Assembly: GCA_020086605.1 (NCBI GenBank) | Contig: JACBWW010000047.1 | Location: forward strand, 3,651,938 to 3,715,937 | Length of the DNA: 64,000 nucleotides | DNA from: Lanius collurio | Lineage: Eukaryota > Chordata > Aves > Passeriformes > Laniidae | Reading direction: 5' to 3' | Shown: one piece after another, positions 1-57,300 of the stretch | How the letters are laid out: each line of letters begins with the position of its first letter | Position numbering within the stretch: position 1 is the first letter of the stretch | The notes under the pieces: generated by a model | Told to the model about the DNA's origin: nothing | The model's database searches: none | Seen by the model: only the letters and a program-made list of their open reading frames with translations | Program-made: the position numbers and the translations under genes

Positions 1-43675
<43,675 letters not shown>

Positions 43676-43745
43676 CCTGGCACGGCTGGGCTCGGCACGG
43701 CTCGGCACAGACAGCCCGACGGACGGGACGGCGCCGCTGCCCGGG

Positions 43746-43753
43746 TTTATATA
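43746..43753 (-). promoter_or_regulatory. FN1: TATA box of FN1
   Basis: TATATAAA on the minus strand, 71 bases before the start codon. Mammalian FN1 also has a TATA box about 25 bases before the start of transcription. By that spacing transcription here would begin near 43715-43722, giving a leader of only about 40-47 bases. The leader contains no upstream ATG. Confidence 0.8.
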
Positions 43754-43762
43754 GGACGGGCT

Positions 43763-43848
43763 GGGCGGGAGGAGGCGGCCGCCGCCGCCCCAGCGCCCAT
43801 TGGCCTCGGCGCCGCCGGGGGCCGGGCGGGGGCCGCCACCGCCCCGCC
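43763..43848 (-). promoter_or_regulatory. FN1: FN1 proximal promoter: GC boxes and CCAAT box
   Basis: GGGCGGG at 43763-43769 and 43824-43830 and GCCCCGCC at 43841-43848 are Sp1-type GC boxes. ATTGG at 43799-43803 is CCAAT on the gene strand, about 50 bases beyond the TATA box. I found no full TGACGTCA (CRE) within the next few hundred bases, unlike the mammalian promoter. Confidence 0.65.
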
Positions 43849-43897
43849 GAGCCCCGTCGGGGTGGGAGGCCCGGCCCCCCTCAAGCACAGCGGCCGT

Positions 43898-43932
43898 GCC
43901 ATTTTGTAGAACATCTGGCTGAACAAAATGGC
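43898..43932. promoter_or_regulatory. 10-base perfect inverted repeat with GCCATTTT arms
   Basis: GCCATTTTGT (43898-43907) and ACAAAATGGC (43923-43932) are exact reverse complements separated by 15 bases. Each arm contains a GCCATTTT core, which resembles a YY1 site. It sits at the upstream edge of the CpG island, about 150 bases beyond the TATA box. Function is inferred only. Confidence 0.5.
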
Positions 43933-43954
43933 TATTTTTGAAGGTAGAGGCAAA

Positions 43955-46900
43955 CTTTTCTTTTTTTTTTTCCTTGGGGCAGTGCTGCCTGTAAGCGGAT
44001 ACTGCTCCGTTCAGGAGGAGTAATGTTCTGCACAGGGGAGAAGGTGAGGTGGAACGTACTGGTTGGAAATAAAACCCCTGAGTGATGTTTTATCTGCTGC
44101 TGGGAAGTCAAGGTTAAAAGCTTTCACACCTCACTTGGAAGAATCGGTGTCATTGCATTCCATTCAAAATAAATTTAACACCCTCTTTCTCTGACTTTAT
44201 TTACTGCTGTCCAAAATCAACCCTGAGAACAAAAGAAAAGTGAAAACCAGAAATTTTAGGTGTTGAACCTTTATTAAGTAGAAGAGTTCTTCAGTGTGAT
44301 GTCCTAATGTAACCCTGCTGTACACAAGTTTTGTCAAACTCTTTCTTCTGTCTTTTTCCCATGGGCATCCCTGCTGCTGTGGGGTGGGGGTTTCTTTTCC
44401 CTAGTTTGAAGGAATACTGCAAAGCAGAGCATGTGCACATTAAGTGTGGCTCTCAGGCTACCAGTGAACAAAGCAGGGTGCATGCCTCATTCTACAGTGC
44501 CTGGACCAGCACCCAAATTTAGATCATACAGGAAGGTTGTGTTGCTAACCATTTTTGTGCTTCTCACACCTACTCTGTCTTGGCGAAGGGATTATTAATC
44601 TAAAAAGTCTGCTGTGGTTCTTAATGTATAAAAGCAACTCTGCAGGCAAACCTGAGTGTGAAGTAGTCTACAGTGTTTCCAGACATCTTTAAGGTGAACA
44701 TCCACAGTCTTCCATGAGTTCTTCAGCACGTTGAGCCCCACGCTGTGGTTCCACTTCCTGCAAGCCCACTGTGTTCTCTGTACTGACGTGCAAGCAGTAA
44801 CACCACTCTTGGGATGAAGACTGTGTCAATAGGCAGGGGACAGATCCAGCACGTGCTCTGTTCCAGGAAAACACATAGTTGTGATGTCAGGTATTCAAGG
44901 AAATTTCTTTTCCCCTGTATGAGGAGTGCCCACAGATACATTTACTCAAGCTACTCTGCTGAAAACTTACTGGAAGTTGAAACCTGACCTGGCAATTGAG
45001 GTGAGCTGTGGTGAGCTAATTCCCACTTTTCCTAATTTTTATTTTTAGATCCACCACACTGCCCTTTTTTTTCCTATTTATCCGTTTCTTTGAGTCACCA
45101 GACACACATAATCCCTCAGAATATTCACAGAACTAAGGTGGCCACAGCAAGGGAGAGTATTAGCTTTTGAAGCAGGACTCAGCATCATAAACCAGCAAAT
45201 ATCCAGTTTCTTGAAATGAGAACCTGCTTTCAGAAACTGTTTCTGCTTTTCTGAGACCTAAGATATGATGTGTCATCCTCAAATTCCATCCCACATTCCA
45301 CCTTATGCCTGGAATTCTCTGATAAAAGCCAGGTGAAAAGCACATTGTCAGAAAACATTGCTGTATGAGCCTTGGATGTACTTTACCTAGCCTGCTCCAA
45401 AGGAAGAATTACTGAGTGGAAATCAGTGGAAAAGAGGAGTTTCCATCCTAGGAAGCACATACATGCAATGGGGAGGCAATTTGAGGTCATTTTTCCAGTT
45501 GCTGAGTATAGATCCAATGAATGTGTCAAGAAATCCTGCTGCTGATACAAGCTGCTAATTAAGCTCGATTGACATGGAAAAGGAAAGGGTGATGAGAAGT
45601 CTTCAAGGACAGGAGGGTTATCATATATAACATTTGCAAGGGCAAAGCTGCTTAAGTGTAAGAGCTAAGTACTTAAGGAACAGAAACACAAGGAAGAAAT
45701 ATCTGCTTTTTAGCCACTACATGCAAGTGGCTTATAAAAGGTTCATATATCAGGTGTAGTTCCTATAAAGGGTAAATTATTGACATTGACCTAATTTCTG
45801 TCTGTTTTAAGTCCAGTTCACATCATTTTGCTCTGCTCTTAGATCTTCAAGGGCAGTATAAGTATTTACACAAACTGAAGCTTGAATGAGAAAAGACAGT
45901 GTTAGCAAGCATGTGACTGTGTCTAGTGCTTTCCACGGAATTAGTTACACAAATACAGGGACAAATGTAAGATCCCTGTTTGAGAAAACATTTCTGGAAG
46001 CACACAAAACAAAATTATAATTTCCAGTGATGCTCAAATTAGTTTCTTGCATAGCCATCATTTACAAGCAGGCAGAAATAGTCTTAGAAGTAGTATTTCA
46101 AGATGATTTGGAACAGCCTGGTTTCTTTTTTAAAGGAATCTCTGACAGTAATTACAACACAAGCATGTAGTAATTATTATATTGCATGCTATTAAACTTT
46201 GTGAGAAGTCTCTTATTTATTTCAGGAAATGGATGTAGCTCCTTTGTCTGTCCTGCTGTCAGCTTGTCCCTCAAGCTAACAGGAAATGAAAGGAAGATTC
46301 ACCTGAAGTCTTCCTTCAGATGACATCAGTTTGAATTTATAAACCACCCGCTCATGGTTTCTGCATCCAAATAAGGATTAGGAATGTCCCAAACCTCTGC
46401 TTTAGCCATTGGTATTCTGATTCATGTTCTTGGTCTATTCAATTTTTTTTTCCTACTGAAATCCTACCTTCTTGACTCTTGGCTAGGAAAGGCAGATGCC
46501 CTTATAAGGTTCTCCTGACTTTTGTTGCTCCGTTGTATTGCTCTGCAGATAAACCTCTCTCCTTGATTTCCTTTGCTGCACACACTTGTGGGGAGCCACA
46601 TGTGACTGGGATCATGGTCTGTCCCTGTAGCCATTCTTCTGCAAATTGCAATAGCAAAGAGAAGGTGAATCAGTACAAAAAGGACCAACCCAAGTCACTT
46701 GTTATTCCATAAGCAACTTTAGAAAAAAAGGCCACCCGAGCTGAATCATCTCCTAAAATTATTGCTTATAAGGAACAAGAATCATGAAGAGAAAAGGTCA
46801 GGATTCCTCTCCTCGGCATAGGGAGACCATTAAACGCTTCCTGCAGTTCCCAAATATTTTGCAAGAACCCCTGCTGTGAGCTGAAAATTTCTGAATCATC

Positions 46901-49900
46901 ACAATTTCAAGTCTGTGGTTTTTGTTAGGTCACAGCAAAATTCACTTCAAGGCTGCTGAGGCTCTACTGCACAGTGCTTCATTCACTGCTGAGTGTCTCG
47001 TCCAGGAATCCGGAACATTGCTCTTGAAATGAAATCCATTCCTTCTGCCCGTTAACTGCAACTTCAGGGAGACGTAACTTTATGCCGGCTCTCAGCACAG
47101 GAATGAATTTCATCGGGTATAAATGCTCCGTGACAGGACATTAATTGCATCTTTGGCACTCTCAGTGGAAATTCCTTCTCTTCTCCCTCCTCCTTAGTCC
47201 TTCCCAACGAATTGTTCAGTGTCATCAACACAGAAAAACGCATTTCCTTTCTCTAGCTGTCTGTGGATTAGGGTGTTTAGTTTGGTTTACCCAAACTGTT
47301 GTAGTTTGCCAGTGATGAGAAGTTTGCAGCCACAGCTCTTGTTTAGCATTAGAGTCTGCAGACTGTCAGCTCCAGGTGTTTAACCCTCGTGAGCCACTCC
47401 CTGCAAAATCAGGGGAGTGGCTTTGGAGGGCAAAGGGAAAGAGATTTTCATTCTTTCCCAGGTAGAGGAGTTCTCCTGGGGCTTTCAGGCTGTTTGTTTG
47501 TTTTCCTGACTTTTAAGGAGGTGTTTACATCACATACAAGTGACTTAAGAACAGAAACAGAGATCCTGACATGCTTCCTTGATGCCAAAATATCAGCAAA
47601 AATGAGAACTCTCATTAGACCTATGACAATAGGAATTGGCAGACAAGTGGCATGGGACAGTCTCTCGTTCCCAGGTGAAGCTTCTGGATTGGTAGCACCA
47701 CCTTCAAAGAGCTGAAAACCTGTTCTTCATCACATTTTGAGATGTTTGGCAGAGACTTTCACAGATGCCTGAATCCTGCTCGTGTTGCCCTAAATCCTTT
47801 GGAAACTGCATCCTGATGCCCCGACAGGGGAGTTCTGCAGCACTTCTGGGAACTCTCAGGACCGCTCTGGAGGTCTGAGTCGGTGTTTCAAGATGTGTCA
47901 TGAGCATCACTGATTGAGATTGTGGGACCTGGCTTGGTGTCTGACAATGGGGTCAGCTCTTGAAAGATGTTATTTTAGGCAAAGTTGGAACTATTTTGTC
48001 TCAAGGGCTGTTCCATCTCCCAAGTTGATGTCTGCCCTGCTCACATTCTGGTGGCCATTTTTATTTAGTCATTACAGGCCTCTAACAATAATTAGACTTT
48101 TGACTAATAAAGTTTTTTTTTTCTTTTAATGAAAAGACAACTGTTAGTTATGTCCATGTTGTTAGGATCACTTGCATCTCCCTCAAAGCTCAGAAACAGA
48201 GCTGAAATCCTCCCTTTTTCCAGAGCAGTTTTAAAAGTACTAAAGCAAAGTGAAATAACAGTGATATCACCACCAGCAGCATGAGGTGAACTTGGCCACA
48301 AACCCTGGTGTTGGGAGTGCAATTCCTTTTATTCTCTCCCAGTGAATATGGCAAACCACACTGAGTCTTGTTTGGTTTTAGGCAGGCCTGGTTAAAATCC
48401 AGAAATAAATGCTAGTGCTGGGTTGAGCTTGGTTTGCTGTGAGGAAGTTGAATACACTGAGCAAGCAAACAGCCACATATTATGATGATTACAGGGGAGT
48501 GTATAAGGGGTTGAAATTGAGAGTCACAAAGGACTGAATTGAGCCAGGAGCATCCCAAAGGAAATGTTTTGGCTCCAAGCTGCAGTTTGTCCCCTGTTTC
48601 CTTCATATCCCTTCTACCCAGCATCACATGGAGCCAAGGAGTGCGGATAGTTCTCTGCTGCCAGTTTTGAGAGGGTTTTCTTTTTTCTTGCTTCCTTCTT
48701 CTTTTACTGTAAGTAATCTGATTTTTTGGCTGCATTCTCAGAGATGAGAGAAGCTCTCACTTGTTTTTCAGCCCTGCCCAGAAGTTCTCATTGGCCTCCT
48801 GCTCTATACTTTCCAGCTCTGGGGTAGAAATTGAGTCTTCTCACTGCCTTCATTCTCACTTTTTTCTTCTTTCTTTTCTACCCTCTGCCTTCTGATAGTC
48901 CAGGCCAGCAAGATGTTCCTTGGTTTCTGATGTATTTATTTTAACTTGGCTGTTTCTATGGCCCAGCAATAGTGTCACTTCTCCTGTGGGACTTTCACAA
49001 CTCTTTCTCTTCTGTGGATGGGAATCCAGCCCAGAGAGAGGCCCAGAATAAGGCAGAAAGGCTATTTCTGTCTTATTCAAGCCCTGTGTGGAGGCTGAGC
49101 TTCTAACAAGAAATTGTAATAAAGCAGGCTGGACTTTCATTTTATGTCAATCTGTCAACTGGTCTGAAGTCAGGGCTTTTTACAGGTATGATTCTTCCCT
49201 GGGGAGCTTTGCCAAGGGACAGTTTTGGTTCTTTATAGGCATCAGTATTGAAATTATTTTTTCTTCCCATCACTTCCATTGGAAACCTTTAATAACAGTC
49301 AAGCCAGCAAATGGAGCTGCCTTAGACCTACGTCTCATTGTTTAACTGTTTCTGGGGTGGCTTCATGTTACCTTCTAGTTGTGCTTGCATCCACTTTGGT
49401 TGAAAGCTGGGCCTCATGGCAAAGGACTTTCAAGACTGACTCAAAAAATTTCTGCTCTGTCATTAATCCTTTGAATTCTTTCTTTACTTTCAACTTGATT
49501 ATAGTGGGTTAGACTTTTTTTTTTTTCTGGCACTCAAAACTGCTAATAGTCTGCATATGTTTTTTTATTCTGGTCCTTGTTCTGGTTTGGGGATTTCTTT
49601 GCATCTTGGACTGGTTTGGAGCTCGTATTTTCAGTCTGTAGTGAGCTACCTATCCATGAAACCTTTCAGATCTGCAGTATTCCAGCAGCCATCACTCACT
49701 TCATTTACCTTTCTGACAGTGTTTCTGGAGTTTCATTGGCACTCTTGAGACAACGAATTATTGTAGTAACAATGAATTATTGTAGTAACAACAAATATAC
49801 ATAGTTTTCATGGCCCATTTTACATGATTCTTTCTGCCATCTACCCTGATACAGCCACACCAAAGGAGTTCATGTGGAAATGGAAGTTTTATCACTGATA

Positions 49901-52900
49901 GGATTCAGCCATGATGTGTGTGGGATTGGCTTAGCTAGAGATGCTGCAAGAGGTTTTCCACTGGGACATCCCAAGTGAAAACAAGTCAGTTTGCCCAGAA
50001 CAAGGAGCCATGCCCATGTTCCAGGAATCTCTTTCACTGCTTCCAAACACTTACACACTAATTTAAAGCTTCAAAGTGTTTTGCAGGAAAGCTGGTGATT
50101 CAAACACATCTCTTCTCTTGCAGAATTCTCCTCTCAAGACCAGCCAGTCCCTTTGACTGCTGGGCAGAGGGATGGCTTAGTAGTTTGGCCCACACTTTCT
50201 TGGTTACACTTTACCTGTAATGGCATGGGAGCAGTGATCAGGCAGGCACTTAGGCATGTAATGGGTGGTAAACTAAATCTCTTACCTTACAATAAGATGG
50301 TTGCAGTCCAGCCCCTTGAACAGAGCAAGAAAATTCACATTTTTCTTGAAAGGAGCAGAATTTCAGCCTGTTAGCTGGATAATTTAGGGTAATGATTAAC
50401 ATTTCCATACAAGTGGAAACAGAGAAAAAAAAAAGTTGTTTCAAAGGGGGGAAAAAAGCCTGAATAGTTTGACACAGTCTGAAGAGGAAAGCTTCTCATT
50501 ATGTTTTCCAGGATAGCTTCTGGCAGCACCAAAAAAGCTGAACATCATTATTAAATGAAGTAGGAAGTTTTTCAAAGATGCATCATATCTTGTGGTCATA
50601 TGCTAAAAACAAATATCCCAAAGCTCTTGATGATGCATCTGGTGTTTGTACTGATTGAATATGTCCCAAGCCAGCTATATTTATTGGAGGCACATTTTTG
50701 CTTAGCCAGGTCATGCCGAAATTGAAGTAAACATTGCCTAAATACGTATCATCAGATTGGGGTATTAATCTGGCAGGATTAGTATAAACCCACTTGCTGT
50801 CCATTCCACATCTGAAAGATTTATAGGGGAAGGTAGAGCTTCAGAGTGTGGAGATATACATTGCTTCTGCATCTGATTATACTCTCCAGATTTATGGACA
50901 ATGTGGAAAGAGGTCGTAGCTCACTTTCCAGGAACAACATTCACATTTTCCATAGAGGGCATTAGTATATAATGAAGATTACATGCCCATAAAATGAAGG
51001 GAAAGTTTTTGACAGAGGTCTCTTCAATGAATTTACAGTCAAAAATGTCATGTGTAGTATTGAAAATGAGTGCTACGCAAAGAATTTATCTCCTGAGGGA
51101 CTCTTCCTTCTCCCTTTTTTCAAATTTTGTTTCAGTGGTGCACAAGGACATAGAAATGGAAGGCAGCCTGTGTAAGTCTCATTTATTTAGAAAAAAAATT
51201 TCCTTAAATATAAATTCAAAAAAATTACTCCTTTTCCACTATCAAATAAAACAGCCCAAGACATTTCTTACAGGAAAAAAAAAAGTGGGAAGAGAGAGAC
51301 ATACCTTTGATTGGAATTTTTTATAGATGACTGAGCATCCATGCATGGGAATGAAATCTTTAAGACAAGAGATTCCTAAGGATCACAGAAAAATCCCAAG
51401 TGTTTTCCCAGTGCTGCTGTGAGATGACTCTGTGGTAAAGCTTTGGGCTCTGGGGTATTGGTGTTTAAGCTGCTCTGAGGTGCCTGGGGCTCACATCAAC
51501 CCAAGGACATCTACCCCCCATGTGTTTATGACCTAAGATTGTTTGACAGGCCAGGTCCCAGAGACTTGTGAGCCTGAATCTCATTGAAAGATGCTAAATT
51601 TTGGTGTCCTGGTGCCTGAGTCCATACAGCCATGTCATTTATGCCCCTGGCTCCTGTAGAAACAGTGTCTGGTAGAAACCAGGGGAAGCACTGTTAGGCC
51701 AGAGGCAACCCAAGGCACTGAATTCCTTGCTGATGTTGGCTCTCAGCTTGGAGATCTGTGAGAGTTTGCAGCTCAAAGGCTCACATTCTGACAGTGCAAA
51801 GACTAATTAAAGTGTGTAGCTTTACCTGTTGTAGTTATTCCCCTATTTGATTTACCTCAGCTGTCACAAAGGCAGGCATGTGCTTTGTCTCTCCAGAGCT
51901 CGCTCCTGCACCTCTGTGAGCAGCGTTTGGATACCTTGGTATCCTCAGCCTTGCCACTGGGAAAGTGTGTGTGAATAAACTGCATGACAGGGTCATAAAT
52001 TACAGGGAGAGTAGAGCAAATGTTGGCAGCAGATCACAGCTGCTGGAGAGATGAGAGCTGTGGCAGACACATGAGGAGGGAAGCAAAGGAAGACTAATGT
52101 TTAAGAGGAAGGCAGAATTTTTACTACTAGAGTTGGTTCCATTGAAATGAGACCATTTCTGACCTTGGTTTCTTTGGGAGCAGGCTCAGTCTCCTAATTT
52201 CTGTTTAATGCTTTTCTTTTTGTCTCATCTCTCAGGGAAGGATTGATGCTTTAAGATCATTAGAAATTCTTCTTTCTTTATAGAAAAGCCAAAATCAAAA
52301 CTATAAAATGCCACTGATTTTGAAGCAGGCCAGAGCAATCTCACAAAAGCATACATACTGTCCATGCCCATCTCCAAATCCAGGGACTGCAGCTATATCC
52401 CTAAATTTGTGTGCCAGCCTTCACAGGATGTGGGCCAAAATATTCTTTCCACGTCCAGTGTCCGTCACAAATTCTAAGCACCATTACTGTGTAACATTAA
52501 TTTCTTTTCTTTGAAGTTTCATACCCTTATAACATTCTTATAAGTGTGTTTGAAAACTGTGGTGTGACTTTAAGATATGCTTGGAAAACCTTCAAACAAT
52601 TACAAATATGCACACCAAAAACTCTGTGCTTGGATGATGTAATCCACAAGAGGGTCTCCAGTTGGCCTTTTGAAAACCAAGTATTTTATATATAAATGTC
52701 AATGTTAATTAAAAATCAACACAGAACAGGAAATAAAAACTCATAAGGCTGTATTAGTTATGATCTGAATACACCAATTAGGTATTTCTAAGAGTTTATT
52801 CCTGCTCTTGGAAGCAGTCAAGCTTTTTAAAAGAAACAAACAGATATGCAGCCACTGGAGGATGCAGCCCACCAGATGACTTCATACTGAAACAAACACG

Positions 52901-55900
52901 TGGAGAAGAATTTTCAAAGTCATTGTGGGTCCTTGCACAGTGCCTGATTATTAATGAAAATGGAGCATCCTAATCCATTGGCATGTAGAAAAATCCCTCC
53001 CATGATTTAAGCAGGTTGGCCAAAGCCCCCTCCCTGGAAAGCAGTGTAGGTTCATACCATGAATCAGTGAGACCTCATGAGTTACTATTTGTGTGCTTAT
53101 GCTCTTAGTTAGCTTTAATAAGTGGTGCTAAATGGCTTTTTAGATCCGGTTTTCAGATACACAAAATGTGCCTTCCAACACTGCTGGTTACAGCCAAGCT
53201 GCAGGAGGGAAGAGGAAATGGCCTGAGCTTAATCCATCCTCAGGACAATCTTTAAATGATTCATTTGTGGTTGTCTTCGAGTGCCACACAGCAGGTTTCA
53301 GTGCTACTGAGTTGTTCCAGAAATCTGTTTATTTATTGGTGGTACATACAATTATTGCCTTTTTTTAGGGATGAAGAATATGCCAGAGCATCCCAGGCAC
53401 ATTTACACCTTGCTGGTGGGACACACACTTGGAAAAATTTGCAAATCACAGCACTTGAAATCAGGGGTCATATAGAGATAAAATTAATTTTAAAAACTAT
53501 GCACCATAGTGTGTTTGGTGCTACTCACACCATTTATTTTTATGAGTGCACAGGGGCACTGCAGACATGCCTCAGCTACGGGTGACTGCTTACATCTTTA
53601 AGTCATTTTAGGTAAAATTCTCTCCTAAATGGTAGAATATAAATAAACTGAACTACATTCACCTCCATGGAAGGTAACACTTTCTGGTGTCCAAATGCCA
53701 TGCTGGATATCAATCACTGGTTTGTTTTGCCTTGCTGAAAGAAGAAACTTCCTTTACAAAACTGATTTTTGATATTGATTTTAAGTCCAACCATAACTTC
53801 AGGGTGTTGTGACCTGGGAATTTTAAATTTAGATTCATACTCCAGTTTGCATTCATGTTTCTACTAAATATTAATTCGGTCGAAATGAACAAATTACATA
53901 ATGTTTATTGAGTGGGAACTGGAAGACATGGCCTTGTTAAACTGGTGCCAGAAAAGCCAAGACCAGGGAGAGCATCACAAACACCATCTGTAAGTGATGA
54001 GTTCCCAAAAATAAAGGGTTTTTTTTGTCAGGAAGAGGCTCAGCAAGTGTCCATAACTCTGGAAATGACCAGAAATCAGTCTTCAGTTGTTTCTGCTGCA
54101 AAAGAACTTGAATGAGGCTGCAAGCAACTGCTGAATCCTGCAAAGAAGAAAGGAAACTTTTCACCTGTCACCATTTGCAAGTTGCCAGAGGCAATGAAAA
54201 TATAAACACAATAACTCACTGCAGTAGCAATAGCTTTGCAGTGAACTGCACTGGCACCCTAAACCCCTGTGTTAGATTATGAGGGTATGCTGTGCATGAT
54301 AAATGCTTCTGGTTTAAAATATTCCAGGGAGAACATTTTTTATCTCTCCCCCCTCCTCAACTTCTACCAACTCTGTTTGCATCTAATAAAATCCAGATGC
54401 TTCTTGAAATAAATTTTTTGCTACATTGGACCACAAAACTTCTTTTAAAATTAAGTTTGTGATATTTTTAGCAAATGTGTCCCTTTTGCTGCAGTGAGCT
54501 CAGAGCAGGAGGCAGCAGAAACACAGGCAAAAGGAGTTAATTTTATCTGGTAACAGTGGTGTTATTGCTCTGTGCTGCTCTGCTGGACTGGTTCTAACAT
54601 GGCCCAGATCTAATATCTGAGATCTTGGAAAATCTTTCCTGAGAACAAGTCGGATTTCTCTTAATCCAGTGTATACTTACCTCTCTGCACCTACACAACA
54701 TCTGAAAAAAAATGTTTTCTTTCTCAATGTCCAAAGGAGTTAAACCAAGAGTATGCACACAGAAATTTGGAGGCACATTTTCTAAGGAAGAAATTTGGGA
54801 TGCTGTGTCAAGGAACGCTATGAGGCATCATTGTGATGGTTTGCAACACATTTATGGCAGAGGGCCAAGTGAGACAAAAAGTGAATTTATAGTGGGTCTA
54901 TTATATCCACAGTAATAACCATCCTTTATGATGCTGTGACAGCCTGTTTTCATTTTGTTTAAAAGACCAAAGGCTTTTATGGGCAAGCCTTGGCTTGCAC
55001 ATCTCTGTCTTAATCATCTCTCCTACCACTACCACTACCTTGACTTCTTGTGTATTTTGTATTTTCAGCCATCCCCGTCCCATTCTCCAGGAATCCTCCC
55101 TTGACCACACCTCCATTATCGTGCAGATTTTCCCTTATCCAATTTGCAACATAAGAATATAAGAAACATAAGAAATAGGTTTCCTTTTTTAAAGAACTGA
55201 AATACTTGGATTTCAGCAAGAACTGTTCCCCCTGTGTTGCACAGGAATTCACTTGTGGCCAGATGCTCCTGAAAGCCTGCTGCTCTTTCTGAAGTAATTT
55301 CATCTCAGAGAATCACAGATCACTTTCCTCTAGGGTCAGGTGCTACATTGAATAACATGGTGCTAATTAAAGTTTGAAACTCTTTTCAAATTCAATTTTA
55401 AAGCCTTTTCAAGTCAGCAAAATTTGGCAGCTCTCCCCTTTGAAAAACTGGAAGTTAACAGGGAGAAAATCAGTTTTCATGTTCATCTTTGTAGGGAAAA
55501 AAAGTCTTCATGTTGAACAAACTACATGTATCTTTTATGTAAAGAAAAAAGTTAGAGAAATGTTTCAACTTCAATGTCATGGCAAATTATAACAACAAAT
55601 GAAAAAAAAATAGTTTGTTATCCATTAACATTTCTAGGTATTCTGATACTCACTCAGAAAACAATACTGAGGGAACTCAGGGAGTAAAGTTGTCAATGCA
55701 AGGATTGTTTCCTGCAAAGGGCTATAAACTCAGCTATGTTGAATGTTGTAAGTGGAAATGACATAATGTACATCAAATGAAAGAAAAGATGGAGAGCTCT
55801 GCTCTGCAGATCCTGATATCAACCACTTTGTCTGCTAATGGGTCTGTGTGTATGCAAATACACACTGGTTTGTTTTCTAGAACCTTCAGTGACTCACGTG

Positions 55901-56510
55901 TATTTAGATTTATAAAAAAACTCACCCTTGAAAGCAAATACAGAAGACAATTTGAGTCTCTGCATTTAAAAAAACCAACGTACTATTTTTCAAGAACTGC
56001 CTCCAGTTTTACAGATGTTCAGCCTTACTGCTAAAAAGATGGACGTGAGTCCTTTGCAACAGAGAAAACTTGAACCCATGAATTTTTTCCTTCACTTTAC
56101 AGTGAACATGCTGAGATTCAAAGTTTGAGATCTGATCTACTTTGAAGTCTGGTGCACAACTCCATCAGTTCTTAGAAGTTCAACACTTCAGCTATTAATC
56201 TTGACTGCAGAGAGGAATTGCATGTAGAGCTGGTTACTGCAGGTGCTTGTACTCACTGGAAAGCAAGGTTACAGAATCCACAAAGTCATGTGCTCCAATC
56301 CAGGGTTTGAACATACAAAGGTGAAAAGTGGTCCAGACAATGTTGGCTTCACCTTGACTTGAGCACCTCCTGAGGAGGAGATTGCTTCTGTAATCAGGGC
56401 TGCACTTTGGTACTGCAGAAAGTTTTTCCTAAACCACTAAAGATAAAAACTGTGCTGAATTATAACTGTGCAGCCTCAGAGAGTGACAGACCTTGATTTT
56501 CTTGATTTTA
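43955..56510. other. Intergenic DNA upstream of FN1, no gene recognised
   Basis: About 12.5 kb of AT-rich sequence without a convincing exon, RNA gene or transposon. Open frames are short and scattered over all frames. A 2 x 19 base tandem repeat is at 49755-49792 (GAATTATTGTAGTAACAAY). In mammals the 5' side of FN1 is likewise a long gene-poor interval, so regulatory elements could be present, but I cannot point to one by sequence alone. Confidence 0.7.
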
Positions 56511-56514
56511 TGTT

Positions 56515-57300
<786 letters not shown>

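Noticed and set aside
47118..47124. TATAAA-like motif at the upstream side
   Set aside because: Isolated motif with no downstream open frame, CpG island or splice pattern; such motifs are common in AT-rich DNA.
55290..55360. AGAATCACAGATCA stretch resembling the start of a reversed CR1
   Set aside because: Only about 15 bases match; the following sequence does not continue as CR1.
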